The notes below the pieces were generated by a model. The model was not told where the DNA came from. It made no database searches and worked only from the letters and a program-made list of their open reading frames with translations. From positions 62,001 through 126,000 of the forward strand of contig NZ_JAVRIF010000008.1 in assembly GCF_031846185.1 (NCBI RefSeq): 64,000 bases of DNA. Reading direction: 5' to 3'. Position 1 is the stretch's first letter. Every line of letters starts with the position of its first letter. Below are positions 1 to 8,695 of the stretch, one piece after another. This DNA comes from Thalassotalea_H castellviae. Its GTDB lineage: Bacteria > Pseudomonadota > Gammaproteobacteria > Enterobacterales > Alteromonadaceae. The translations under genes and the position numbers were made by a program.

Positions 1-1
1 T

Positions 2-460
2 AACCAGATCAGTCAGCAGTATTTGTCGCAAATCACTAAAGCAACAGAAATACTTTTAAAAAATCAACCAAACAATAATCGTGAAAATATCCAACAGTAT
101 TTTGATGAAATTGCCAATGCACCATGGATAAAAGAACTCAGTTATTACGACCAAACGGGAATGTTGCTTATTGCTTCACAAGAATATTCTACGATAAATG
201 ACTTGTATGGTATTTCTATTCATAAAGCCGATCGTAGCGATAAATACTCAACTTTTGTTGAAGAAGTTTATCTAGATGATTTACAGGGTTATATTCGATT
301 TACCGTTGCGAATCACTCGTTAACTAAAGACATTGAATTACAATCTGCGGAGCACTTTGATCTGGTGCGTTTAATGATGATTTTAGCTGTAGTGGTGGGG
401 TTCTTTTTAACTCGAGGGTTAAATCGTTTTAGTCGCCAGGGTTTTCGCTTACATTCGTGA
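2..460 (+). CDS. Smp/YtjB-like membrane protein, 5' end outside window
   Basis: This is a partial gene. The frame is open from base 2, so the start lies upstream of the window. The visible 150 or so residues look like an extracytoplasmic segment followed by one membrane helix (around LMMILAVVVGFFLT) and a short basic tail. This matches the C-terminal half of the Smp/YtjB family (inner-membrane proteins with two helices and a periplasmic domain between them, once described as haemolysin regulators). The first helix would be in the missing part. The gene overlaps the convergent TatD-type gene by 12 bases. Family assignment is by general resemblance only; the function is not established from this sequence. 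Confidence 0.55.
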   Translation, partial: NQISQQYLSQITKATEILLKNQPNNNRENIQQYFDEIANAPWIKELSYYDQTGMLLIASQEYSTINDLYGISIHKADRSDKYSTFVEEVYLDDLQGYIRFTVANHSLTKDIELQSAEHFDLVRLMMILAVVVGFFLTRGLNRFSRQGFRLHS

Positions 461-1246
461 GTCGTCAAATAAGCGATTGATATTACTTTCAATCGCTTCG
501 GATAATTGCTGTTTTGGCGCTTGACGAATTTCGGCTAATTTGTCAAAAATAATGCTCAAATTTAAAGGACTGTTAGCTTGTCCTTGCATACCAAATAATG
601 GCATGGCTGGAGCATCGGTTTCTAATACCAACGCATCAACAGGAAATCGTTTCACGGCTTTTATTGTTTTTTCTGCTCTCGGGTAAGTGATAGTCCCTCC
701 TATTCCTAATTTAAAACCTAAATCAATATACGCTTTACCTTGCTGATAACTGCCTGAAAATGCGTGGATAATCCCATTTTTTTCTACAGGGGTAGATTTT
801 AGCTGCTGTAATATTTCTTGATGCGTACGGCGATGATGAACAATTAATGGTAATGAATATTTATTGGCCATTTGTATATGAAATTCAAAAAAGCTTTGCT
901 GCAGCGTCAAGTTATCTTGCTCTTTCGCTATAACACCATCTAAACCTGTTTCACCTATGGCTATCAGTTGCTGTCTATTGCTGGCTATGGCGTCATCCAA
1001 TTGTGATAAATGATCGTGAGTTAATCCATTTAAATACCAAGGGTGAATGCCCAAACAGGGCAACAGTTGACACGGTGTTTGATTGTTTTTAGCAATATTT
1101 AGTAGGGATTGCCATGTTGATGGTGAAACGGCAGGGACAATTATTTTTTTGATATTGGCGGCATAACACAGAGATAACAATTGTTGACGATTTTCATCAA
1201 ATTCAGAGAAGTCAATGTGACAATGACTATCAGTAAAATGTTTCAT
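449..1246 (-). CDS. TatD family metal-dependent hydrolase (YjjV-like)
   Basis: Predicted cytoplasmic metallohydrolase of the TatD family, a TIM-barrel fold that includes DNases and D-aminoacyl-tRNA-type hydrolases. Visible family motifs are the N-terminal H-x-H (TDSHCHIDF), the metal-binding Glu in IGETGLD, the VHHR and GIIHAFSG histidine motifs, and the late LETDAP aspartate. The length of 265 residues is normal. An upstream in-frame GTG exists at 1258, but the ATG at 1246 follows a GGAGAAAG ribosome site, so it is preferred. The sequence resembles E. coli YjjV more than TatD itself; the natural substrate is uncertain. Its 3' end overlaps the convergent gene at the left edge. Confidence 0.85.
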   Translation of the reverse strand: MKHFTDSHCHIDFSEFDENRQQLLSLCYAANIKKIIVPAVSPSTWQSLLNIAKNNQTPCQLLPCLGIHPWYLNGLTHDHLSQLDDAIASNRQQLIAIGETGLDGVIAKEQDNLTLQQSFFEFHIQMANKYSLPLIVHHRRTHQEILQQLKSTPVEKNGIIHAFSGSYQQGKAYIDLGFKLGIGGTITYPRAEKTIKAVKRFPVDALVLETDAPAMPLFGMQGQANSPLNLSIIFDKLAEIRQAPKQQLSEAIESNINRLFDDSRM

Positions 1247-1332
1247 TACTTTCTCCACGTTAGCCAGTCACGTGCAAACAACTTAACGGTACTTTTTATA
1301 TTGCCACATAAGTTATGAGTTAACTGGTTATG

Positions 1333-2451
1333 TTATTTAAATCTAAGCGCTTTTTGTTTTAACCGATCAATTTTTTCAACTAAGTTAAAGTGCTGTAAAA
1401 ATGCATCATCGACATCTTTTTCTTCTAGTAAACAATTAGCAAGATATACCGCTTGGCTTATTCCTATTTCCTTATTCAGAAGCTCTTTAGGTTGATGATG
1501 TTTTAAAACGGCATCGATTAAATAATAAGGGAAGCTCCAAGTATGCAGCAAATAAGCACCAATTTGCGTATGATCTGTCGAAAATATCTTTTCTTCGAGT
1601 TCAATTGCATCCGACGTTCTGGCGTTATTTGCAAAATATTTTAACGTGAGTGCTTTATCGATTTCAAACAACACTAACTTACCAATATCATGTAATAAAC
1701 CGGCTAATAAAGTATCTTGTTTTAACTCTACAGAGACTAATGAAGCCGCAAAGCGGGCAGTAGCTAAACAATGCGTTTGTTCGTCTAATAAGGAAAAGTT
1801 TGGAATATCTGGCTGGTATGAAAACATTTCAGCGGTCATCACAATACAGCTTAAGGTATCTACGCCAAGCTTGGTAATGGCTTCTGCAATTGAAGATAAA
1901 GGCTTATCTGTTTGACCAAAAATATTATTGGCCGACTGAATCACCTTAGCTGCTAATGCGGGATCTTGAGTAATAATATCGGCAATTTTATCAGAATCGG
2001 TATTGGCATTTTTTAAAATAGCATTTAACTGCATATATACCCTTGGCGGGCTAGGTAATGCTTTAACTTTAGCGACTGATTTAACAATTATCTCTTTGGT
2101 TATTTTTTTATGATTTCCTTGAAAAGATAATACGGTATTTATCACGCTAATGGGCTCGACAGGAGGTATAAAGACATAATGCGCATAATGATTTATTTGA
2201 GCAATATCTTCATGAATGTGTGCGATGCGAATTAGTTTAGGAAATTTTATCGTGATGGCTTTTAATAAGTTGATCACAGATGTTTTTTCAAGATTGTCAG
2301 CAACAATCACAACATCAAAGTTATGCTTTTGTAATAGCTTTAAACCAGTAAGTGGGTCTGTGACGCTCGCGGTTTGGCAAAGTTGCTGTTTGAGCAAATC
2401 ATTAAGGTGAGTTAATGATTTACTTTTATTATCAATAAGCAAAACTTTCAT
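1333..2451 (-). CDS. HDOD domain protein with N-terminal receiver-like domain
   Basis: About 372 residues. Residues 1-110 resemble a response-regulator receiver (VLLIDN at the first strand, FDVVIVADN where the phospho-acceptor Asp would be). The acceptor position reads VVIVADN, so phosphorylation is doubtful. Residues 140-345 form an HDOD domain, typical of gammaproteobacterial signalling proteins, with a recognisable LLHDIGKL and LKHHQP. HDOD proteins often act as adaptors in c-di-GMP or motility signalling; no enzymatic role can be claimed. The ATG at 2451 is chosen because GAAGGA lies just upstream; an in-frame start 13 codons earlier lacks such support. It appears monocistronic. Confidence 0.8.
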   Translation of the reverse strand: MKVLLIDNKSKSLTHLNDLLKQQLCQTASVTDPLTGLKLLQKHNFDVVIVADNLEKTSVINLLKAITIKFPKLIRIAHIHEDIAQINHYAHYVFIPPVEPISVINTVLSFQGNHKKITKEIIVKSVAKVKALPSPPRVYMQLNAILKNANTDSDKIADIITQDPALAAKVIQSANNIFGQTDKPLSSIAEAITKLGVDTLSCIVMTAEMFSYQPDIPNFSLLDEQTHCLATARFAASLVSVELKQDTLLAGLLHDIGKLVLFEIDKALTLKYFANNARTSDAIELEEKIFSTDHTQIGAYLLHTWSFPYYLIDAVLKHHQPKELLNKEIGISQAVYLANCLLEEKDVDDAFLQHFNLVEKIDRLKQKALRFK

Positions 2452-2719
2452 TAAAATTCCTTCACTATGAACTAATGAGTTGTAGTTCAACCTTTATAGC
2501 AAGTTAATTAGATTAAGTCTCTCAGCAGTAATCTAAAAATGTTGGGCTATGTTTTCATTAACGTGATTATTTATCCTCGACAGAATTAATAAGTCGTCAA
2601 CTAATTTGTTAACACGGCTTTTTAAAACTTTTAAGCAAGCTGATACGTCAACAGTTACGTGCTTTTTAGTTTCAGTACGCTAATGCCGTTCTCAGTCGAA
2701 AATAAAATATGAATGGCTA

Positions 2720-4474
2720 TTACATCCGTTCCATTACTTCGATACCTAAAATATCTAACCCTTGTTTTAGGGTTTTCGATATTTGTGCACATAAAGCTAA
2801 ACGTGATTGTTTTACTTGTTCATCAATACCGTCTTTTAGAATTGGGCAAGCTTCGTAAAAACTCATATATAAGCTCGCTAATTCATAAAGGTAGTTACAT
2901 AATAAATTTGGTGTACATTCATTTATAACCGCATCAATAACATCTTCTAACTGTAATAACTTTAACGCTAAAGCTTTTTCTTGAGGCTCAACAATGGCAA
3001 AGTGCTGTTCAAATTGTTGCTGATTAACCCCAGCTTTAGAGAAAATACTTTGAATACGAGAATAGGCATACTGTAAATAGGGAGCGGTTGCACCTTCAAA
3101 GCTCAACATGGTTTTCCAGTTAAAGATATAATCACTGGTTCTATTTTTTGATAAATCAGCAAATTTAACCGCGCCGATACCTACTTTTTGTGCCACTTCA
3201 GTAAGTTTTTCATCAGAATAATCGGGGTTTTTCTCAGCGATCACGTCTTTAGCACGAACAACTGCCTCGTCTAATAATTCTGCTAACTTGATTGTGCCAC
3301 CAGTACGGGTTTTAAATGGCTTACCATCATCCCCCATCATCATACCAAACGGGCAATGATCATAACCTACATGCTCAGGTAAAAAGCCGGCTTTACGGGC
3401 GACTATTTCAACTTGTTTAAAATGGAGCGCTTGTCTTGCATCTGTGAAAATTATAATTCGGTCTGCTTTTAATTCATTACTTCTATAACGACAAGCGGAT
3501 AAATCGGTGGTTGCATATAAATATCCGCCACCTGACTTTTGCACAATAAATACAGAAGGTTCACCATCTTTATTTGCCATTTCGTCAATAAAGACCACTC
3601 TTGCTCCTTGGTCTTCAACCGCAATTTTCTTTGCTAATAATTCATCAATCACTTTAGGCAGATCAGGGTTATAGGCACTTTCGCCCATGATATCGTCACG
3701 GGTGAGGGTAACATTTAATTTGTGGTAAATTTCTTCACTGTGTGTGATAGAAATATCAATAAATTGTTGCCATAACACGGCACAATCGGCGTCACCACCT
3801 TGAAGTTTAACAACATAGTCACGAGCTCTATCAGCAAAACCTTCTTCATTATCAAAACGGACTTTGGCTTCTCGATAAAAATTTTCTAAATCAGCAAGGG
3901 CGGTTTCAGCGACTTCATTGGCTTGAAGTTTGTCGCTTAAATGAGCAAGTAGCATCCCAAATTGCGTGCCCCAATCTCCCATGTGATTTTGACGAATGAC
4001 CTTATCTCCTCGAAACTCAAGGGCGCGAACTACCGCATCACCAATAATGGTAGAGCGTAAGTGTCCTACGTGCATTTCTTTGGCGAGGTTAGGTGCAGAG
4101 TAGTCAACAACAACATTTTGAGGATTGTCTTCTGTCCCGGTTGTTCGTTGCGAAACACCTAGTTTTTCGTCGTTTGCAATAGCAGATAACTGAGCCGCTA
4201 ACCATGTTTTGTCTAAGTGAATATTAATAAAGCCTGGGCCTGCTAGTTCGACTTTTTCAGCTATTCCATCAAGGTTTAAGTGTTCAACCACTTTAGTCGC
4301 CAGTTCACGAGGATTCGTTTTTAGCTTTTTCGCCGCACCCATTACCCCGTTTGCTTGATAATCACCAAAATTGGCACGGTTAGAAATACTTAATGCAGGA
4401 TTAGTATCTTCAGGTAAACCCGCTTGAACCATGGCTGTTAGCACTTTTTCTGAAAGTAGTTGTTTAATATTCAT
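2720..4474 (-). CDS. argS: arginyl-tRNA synthetase
   Basis: Class I aminoacyl-tRNA synthetase that charges tRNA-Arg in the cytoplasm. The N-terminal tRNA-recognition domain (residues 1-110) precedes the catalytic fold with the HIGH-equivalent HVGHLRST. The region GKPFKTRTGGTIKL stands where the KMSKS loop lies in other class I enzymes, as is usual for ArgRS. The C-terminal anticodon-binding DALR domain ends in VMERM. The length of 584 residues is typical. A TTG at 4498 is in frame, but the ATG at 4474 has AAGAG about 8 bases upstream and gives the normal N terminus. It lies downstream of prfC on the same strand, separated by a repeat-rich 222-base gap. Confidence 0.97.
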   Translation of the reverse strand: MNIKQLLSEKVLTAMVQAGLPEDTNPALSISNRANFGDYQANGVMGAAKKLKTNPRELATKVVEHLNLDGIAEKVELAGPGFINIHLDKTWLAAQLSAIANDEKLGVSQRTTGTEDNPQNVVVDYSAPNLAKEMHVGHLRSTIIGDAVVRALEFRGDKVIRQNHMGDWGTQFGMLLAHLSDKLQANEVAETALADLENFYREAKVRFDNEEGFADRARDYVVKLQGGDADCAVLWQQFIDISITHSEEIYHKLNVTLTRDDIMGESAYNPDLPKVIDELLAKKIAVEDQGARVVFIDEMANKDGEPSVFIVQKSGGGYLYATTDLSACRYRSNELKADRIIIFTDARQALHFKQVEIVARKAGFLPEHVGYDHCPFGMMMGDDGKPFKTRTGGTIKLAELLDEAVVRAKDVIAEKNPDYSDEKLTEVAQKVGIGAVKFADLSKNRTSDYIFNWKTMLSFEGATAPYLQYAYSRIQSIFSKAGVNQQQFEQHFAIVEPQEKALALKLLQLEDVIDAVINECTPNLLCNYLYELASLYMSFYEACPILKDGIDEQVKQSRLALCAQISKTLKQGLDILGIEVMERM

Positions 4475-4569
4475 TTCATTAACTCTTTTTGTGATCAAGT
4501 AATAACTTGATCTAAATAATCTTTATAAAGCTGTATTTAGCTATTTCAATAGGCGTTTTGGCACAATAG

Positions 4570-4607
4570 TTGAGCTTTAGCAAAGCCGTTGAGCTTTAGC
4601 AAAGCCG
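4570..4607. repeat. 19-bp tandem direct repeat, two copies
   Basis: Two adjacent perfect copies of a 19-base unit (TTGAGCTTTAGCAAAGCCG) occupy 4570-4588 and 4589-4607. The first 9 bases of a third copy follow at 4608 and run into the hairpin described next. The repeat lies in the gap between prfC and argS and does not code for anything evident. Confidence 0.85.
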
Positions 4608-4611
4608 TTGA

Positions 4612-4657
4612 GCTTTTTCATGAGGAGCTTAGTGTACTAAGTGACAAATGAAAAAGC
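4612..4657. repeat. REP-like imperfect inverted repeat
   Basis: The outer arms GCTTTTTCAT (4612-4621) and ATGAAAAAGC (4648-4657) are perfect complements. Inside them lies a second near-perfect dyad, CTTAGTGTACTAAG (4628-4641). There is no T-tract on either side, so it is not a standard terminator. Its compound shape and position next to tandem repeats suggest a dispersed intergenic palindrome or an mRNA processing element, but only one copy is in the window. Confidence 0.55.
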
Positions 4658-4696
4658 GAAAACAATGCCGCTAAAACGAAATATATGCCGCCAAAA

Positions 4697-6277
4697 TTAG
4701 TGCTCTCGTGTCTGATGGAACTCAATATCGGGATGACGCTCTTGTGCCAAATTTAAATTAACCATAGTCGGCGCAATATAAGTTAAATTATCACCACCAT
4801 CTAAGGCTAAGTTATCAAATGCCTTCTTCTGAAATTGCTCTAATGTGCGCTCATCATCACAAGTACACCATCGTGCTGTTGCTACGCTAATAGGTTCGTA
4901 AATCGCGTCAACGTTGTATTCTGTTTTTAAACGTTGCACCACTACTTCAAATTGCAGCACACCAACCGCGCCAACAATCATATCGTTGTTCATTAAAGGT
5001 CTAAATACTTGTACGGCACCTTCTTCAGAAAGCTGAATCAAACCTTTTTGTAATTGCTTCGCTTTTAGCGGGTCGCGTAAACGAATTCGACGGAACATTT
5101 CGGGAGCAAAGTTTGGAATACCACTAAACTTCATGTCTTCACCTGCGGTAAAAGTATCACCAATTTGAATACTACCGTGGTTATGTAACCCTATAATATC
5201 ACCAGCAAAGGCTTGCTCAACGTTTGAACGATCCCCCGCCATAAAAGTAACGGCATCGGCTATTTTTACGTCTTTGCCGATACGCACTTGGCGCATTTTC
5301 ATGCCTTTTTCATATTTGCCTGAACAAATACGCATGAATGCGATACGGTCACGATGTTTTGGATCCATATTCGCTTGAATTTTAAAGACAAAACCTGAGA
5401 ATTTTTCTTCTTCAGCTTTTACTTCTCGCGTATCCGTTTTGCGTGGTAATGGTTTGGGTGCCCATCTAGTTAGGCCATCAAGCATATGATCTACACCAAA
5501 GTTACCGAGCGCGGTACCAAAGAATACCGGTGTTAACTCGCCTGCTAAGAATTCGTCTAAATCAAATTCGTGCGATGCGCCAATAACTAATTCTAATTCT
5601 TCGCGTAAGTCATCGGCATAGTGACCAATGGCAGTATCAAGCTCTGGGTTGTCTAAACCTTTGATTACTCGTTTTTCTTGAATAGTGTGGCCTTGGCCTG
5701 ATTGATACAGAAACGTTTCGTCGGTTAAAATGTTATAAACACCTTTAAATTCTTTACCCATGCCAATAGGCCAAGTAATCGGCGCACATTTTATTTTTAA
5801 TACGTCTTCGACTTCATCCATGACTTCCATGGGATCACGCACATCGCGGTCCATTTTATTCATAAAAGTAATAATTGGTGTATCTCTTAAGCGCGTAACT
5901 TCCATTAATTTAATGGTTCTGGCTTCAACACCTTTCGCTACGTCAATTACCATTAAACAAGAGTCAACCGCGGTCAGCGTACGATAAGTATCTTCCGAGA
6001 AGTCTTCATGGCCAGGGGTATCTAAAAGGTTTACAAGACAGTCGGCGTAAGGAAATTGCATCACAGATGTGGTAATTGAAATACCACGATCTTTTTCCAT
6101 TTCCATCCAATCTGACTTTGCATGTTGCCCTGATTTCTTCCCTTTTACCGTTCCCGCTTTTTGTAAAGCTTGACCGAAAAGTAATACTTTTTCAGTGATG
6201 GTTGTTTTACCTGCATCGGGATGCGAGATAATAGCAAAGGTGCGTCTTAGGTCGACTTCCTGCTGTTGTAGCGACAT
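4697..6277 (-). CDS. prfC: peptide chain release factor 3 (RF3)
   Basis: Translational GTPase that recycles RF1 and RF2 from the ribosome after peptide release. G-domain motifs are visible: G1 SHPDAGKTT, switch region DRGISITTS, G3 DTPGHEDFSEDTYR and G4 NKMDR. An EF-Tu-like domain 2 (FSGFVFKIQANMDPKHRDR) and an RF3-type C-terminal domain follow. The length of 526 residues is the family norm. The DTPGHEDFSEDTYR wording separates RF3 from EF-G, LepA and TypA. The start ATG at 6277 gives the conserved N terminus. It is transcribed divergently from the BlaI-like gene, so 6278-6522 holds both promoters. Confidence 0.97.
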   Translation of the reverse strand: MSLQQQEVDLRRTFAIISHPDAGKTTITEKVLLFGQALQKAGTVKGKKSGQHAKSDWMEMEKDRGISITTSVMQFPYADCLVNLLDTPGHEDFSEDTYRTLTAVDSCLMVIDVAKGVEARTIKLMEVTRLRDTPIITFMNKMDRDVRDPMEVMDEVEDVLKIKCAPITWPIGMGKEFKGVYNILTDETFLYQSGQGHTIQEKRVIKGLDNPELDTAIGHYADDLREELELVIGASHEFDLDEFLAGELTPVFFGTALGNFGVDHMLDGLTRWAPKPLPRKTDTREVKAEEEKFSGFVFKIQANMDPKHRDRIAFMRICSGKYEKGMKMRQVRIGKDVKIADAVTFMAGDRSNVEQAFAGDIIGLHNHGSIQIGDTFTAGEDMKFSGIPNFAPEMFRRIRLRDPLKAKQLQKGLIQLSEEGAVQVFRPLMNNDMIVGAVGVLQFEVVVQRLKTEYNVDAIYEPISVATARWCTCDDERTLEQFQKKAFDNLALDGGDNLTYIAPTMVNLNLAQERHPDIEFHQTREH

Positions 6278-6418
6278 GCAAAATACCTGTTTATAAAATA
6301 ATAAATGAATAGCGAATTTTTAAAGCGCAACATTATATCGAAAACAAGCGTTTAAGGCAGCAATAATCTGTACTTTGCTTTAAATTTTTTTATCTAAAAA
6401 AATTAAAGCGATAATTAT

Positions 6419-6447
6419 TTGACAATCATGATTACAAGTGTAATTCT
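6419..6447 (+). promoter_or_regulatory. candidate promoter of the blaI-like gene
   Basis: A perfect -35 hexamer TTGACA lies at 6419-6424, and a weak -10 (TAATTC or AATTCT) starts 16-17 bases later at 6441-6442. The first operator dyad lies inside the spacer, as expected for a promoter that the repressor blocks. Confidence 0.45.
6431..6444. promoter_or_regulatory. BlaI/MecI-type operator dyad 1
   Basis: A perfect inverted repeat, ATTACA-AG-TGTAAT. It resembles the TACA/TGTA dyads bound by BlaI/MecI/CopY repressors and lies upstream of a gene of exactly that family, so autoregulation is likely. Confidence 0.7.
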
Positions 6448-6454
6448 TACTTGT

Positions 6455-6470
6455 GATTACGCTTGTAATC
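6455..6470. promoter_or_regulatory. BlaI/MecI-type operator dyad 2
   Basis: A second perfect inverted repeat, GATTAC-GCTT-GTAATC, centred about 25 bases after the first. Two dyads on one face of the helix are typical of BlaI/MecI operators, where two dimers bind. Confidence 0.65.
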
Positions 6471-6522
6471 GATTTGTGTTATTTGTGATTCAGATTTTAA
6501 GTTAATACATAAGGCAATAAAG

Positions 6523-6921
6523 ATGCAAAGCAGTGTAGATATTAGTAATGCAGAATTTGAAGTTTTAGATGTGCTCTGGAAGAAGCACCCAGCGACAGCT
6601 AATGAAATTATTGAGCGTTTAAATCTGAAAAAGCAGTGGCATGATAAAACGGTTAAAACATTGCTAAATCGATTAGTGAAAAAAGAAGCGATCGGTTTTG
6701 AAAAAGAAAAAAGGTGTTACTTGTATCATCCAATAGTAGAACGAGAAGCCTATACGCAATCTGAAAGTCAGAGTCTGATTGAACGCATGTTTAGTGGGCG
6801 GGTTTCTCCGTTAATTGCTGGATTTGCTAAGCATAAAAATCTAGAGAAAGATGACATCGACGAACTTAAACAAATAATTTCGGCGTGGGAGCAAGAAAAT
6901 CAGGAGAAAGAAAATGATTGA
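6523..6921 (+). CDS. BlaI/MecI/CopY family transcriptional repressor
   Basis: A 132-residue winged-helix DNA-binding protein. The N-terminal 75 residues (ISNAEFEVLDVLWKKHPATANEIIERL through KTLLNRLVKKEAIG) are the classic BlaI/MecI winged helix, with a C-terminal dimerisation segment after it. Such repressors are inactivated by proteolysis triggered by a partner M56 membrane protease. That partner is the next gene, which overlaps this one by 8 bases. Two perfect dyads upstream fit autorepression. No beta-lactamase gene is near, so the regulated target is unknown. Confidence 0.92.
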   Translation: MQSSVDISNAEFEVLDVLWKKHPATANEIIERLNLKKQWHDKTVKTLLNRLVKKEAIGFEKEKRCYLYHPIVEREAYTQSESQSLIERMFSGRVSPLIAGFAKHKNLEKDDIDELKQIISAWEQENQEKEND

Positions 6922-8170
6922 TTTACTTATTACTTGGTTTGCACCTTTAACCATTATTTTATCAATCATCTTAATATCTCATCGCCTTTTACTAAAAAGG
7001 TTAGGCCCAACAAAAGTTTATTTATTATGGCTATGCGTACCAATAGGACTATTTTTTTATAGTTTGCCATTATCTTGGGAGGCTAATAATCACTTTGCTG
7101 ATGATAAGATACAGCAATTCATTGTTGTTCCAACTCAAACATTTCAACAGCAATTTACCGTTGAATGGTTAATATCATGCTGGATTTTAATCAGTACATT
7201 AATGCTCATTTATTGGTTGATTTCACATTTTCAATTCTTAAACAAAACGGCGTTAACTCGATTAGACCCAAATCAATTACCGGTTAAATTACCGCTTAAT
7301 CTACCTGTGTATCAAAGTGCACACGCATATAGCCCAATGATTGTTGGGGTTATTAATCAAAAATTATTACTACCAGAAGAATTTACTGCTTTGTATAACG
7401 ATGAGCAGCAAAAATTGATTCTGGAACACGAAATTTGTCATTTTGATCGCAATGACATTTATTGGAACTTAATAGCATTTATGTTTTTAGCGCTATTTTG
7501 GTTTCACCCCTTGGTATGGTTAGCGTATTTTCGCTTTCGCCGTGACCAAGAACTTTCCTGTGATCAAATTGTTTTGGCGCGAAAACAATTAGCGAGCAGG
7601 ATCAACTACAGCAGAGCATTGCTAGTAGCAGCAGAAACATCGCCGCCACTTGCTTTTGCTCAGCTTTCTTTTAAGAAATATGGAGATAAAGAGATCATGT
7701 TTGAACGCATAAAACATATTAAAACCCACACTAAAGCATCAAAATTAAGCTTAGCTTTAGCGTCAGTCTTATCGATTACATTATTATCAGGACTTAGCTA
7801 TGCCGGCAATATTGGTGATGGCAACAACACACAGAAACACAGGACACCACCTGCCGTTAAAAAAGAAGCCATGCCAACTTATCGTGTTGAACCTAAATAT
7901 CCGCTTAAAGCTGTAGAAGAGGAAATAGAAGGTGCTGTGGTATTAAAGTTTGATATTAATGGGGAAGGAGAAGTAAAAAATGTTGAAGTCATGGATGGTG
8001 TTCCTGCTTACGTGTTTGATCGTGTAGCAATGACGGCACTCAAGCAATGGAAATATGAAGCAACTGGTGAGTATCATAAAAATCAACTCGTACAGCTTGA
8101 TTTTAGAATGGGACCTGACTCGACTTTCAAAGATGTTAATCTTATTGAAAAAATTAGGGTGACTCAGTAA
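6914..8170 (+). CDS. M56 family membrane metalloprotease (BlaR1-like) with C-terminal TonB domain
   Basis: A 418-residue inner-membrane protein. Several membrane helices lie in residues 1-110 and near 185-205 and 270-295. The zinc protease motif is HEICH at about residues 172-176, followed by RDQELSCDQIVL, which supplies the third ligand Glu. In place of the penicillin-sensing domain of true BlaR1, residues 320-405 form a TonB C-terminal fold (PTYRVEPKYPLKA ... AMTALKQWKYEA). M56-TonB fusions are known in gammaproteobacteria; their inducer is generally not known. It probably cleaves the repressor encoded just upstream. A strong hairpin terminator follows at 8187. Confidence 0.88.
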   Translation: MIDLLITWFAPLTIILSIILISHRLLLKRLGPTKVYLLWLCVPIGLFFYSLPLSWEANNHFADDKIQQFIVVPTQTFQQQFTVEWLISCWILISTLMLIYWLISHFQFLNKTALTRLDPNQLPVKLPLNLPVYQSAHAYSPMIVGVINQKLLLPEEFTALYNDEQQKLILEHEICHFDRNDIYWNLIAFMFLALFWFHPLVWLAYFRFRRDQELSCDQIVLARKQLASRINYSRALLVAAETSPPLAFAQLSFKKYGDKEIMFERIKHIKTHTKASKLSLALASVLSITLLSGLSYAGNIGDGNNTQKHRTPPAVKKEAMPTYRVEPKYPLKAVEEEIEGAVVLKFDINGEGEVKNVEVMDGVPAYVFDRVAMTALKQWKYEATGEYHKNQLVQLDFRMGPDSTFKDVNLIEKIRVTQ

Positions 8171-8186
8171 CAACATTTTCGACTTA

Positions 8187-8211
8187 AAAGCTTTTCATTT
8201 TGAAAAGCTTT
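8187..8211 (+). terminator. rho-independent terminator of the BlaI/M56 operon
   Basis: A perfect 11-bp stem, AAAGCTTTTCA / TGAAAAGCTTT, with a 3-base loop, followed by AATTTTT. It lies 16 bases after the M56 stop codon and between convergent genes, so it may serve rimI as well. Confidence 0.8.
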
Positions 8212-8244
8212 AATTTTTACTGCAATAAATAACTGAAAACGAAT

Positions 8245-8688
8245 TTATATCGACTTTGTCATCACAATCGCATCTTCATAGCCAATTGCGCTAGGGTAGT
8301 ACCCCGTGCGTCGTGCTATTTCAGCATAGCCATCGTTAATGTACATCATTAAGGCGGAGATGTTTTTTGCTCTTACTTCTAAATGCAGTTTTTCGGCGCC
8401 GAGTGATTTAGCTTCGTTGGTAAAAAAATTGAGGATGTGCTTTCCATAGCCATTACCTTGGTAGGATGGCGAAATGCAAATATCCATTAATGTCGCTTCA
8501 CCCAGAATATATTCGCCAATATAAAAGCCAATGATATGCTCTTTGTCTTTTAAATAATGACCGAAATAGCGATCCCCAATACAGCTTTTAAAGGTTTTCT
8601 CACTCCAAGGGTGTGAATGGCAATCGTTTTCAATCGGCATAAGTGTGCCAACATCGTTAAGGGTAATAGGTAAAAATGTAAGCGACAT
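8245..8688 (-). CDS. rimI: ribosomal protein S18-alanine N-acetyltransferase
   Basis: A GNAT-fold acetyltransferase that acetylates the N-terminal alanine of ribosomal protein S18. Visible features are the RimI-type HPWSEKTFKSCI, the DICISPSYQGNGYGKHIL acetyl-CoA loop (Q-x-x-G-x-G/A) and LEVRAKNISALMMYINDGY, which is highly typical of RimI. The length of 147 residues is normal. It lies directly downstream of holD (7 bases between the genes), the pairing also seen in enterobacteria, where prfC is nearby too. No clear Shine-Dalgarno was seen, which is compatible with coupling to holD. Confidence 0.93.
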   Translation of the reverse strand: MSLTFLPITLNDVGTLMPIENDCHSHPWSEKTFKSCIGDRYFGHYLKDKEHIIGFYIGEYILGEATLMDICISPSYQGNGYGKHILNFFTNEAKSLGAEKLHLEVRAKNISALMMYINDGYAEIARRTGYYPSAIGYEDAIVMTKSI

Positions 8689-8695
8689 AGCAGTT

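Noticed and set aside
1646..1915. An 89-residue plus-strand frame inside the HDOD gene
   Set aside because: Antisense shadow of a clear coding region; no motif and no ribosome site.
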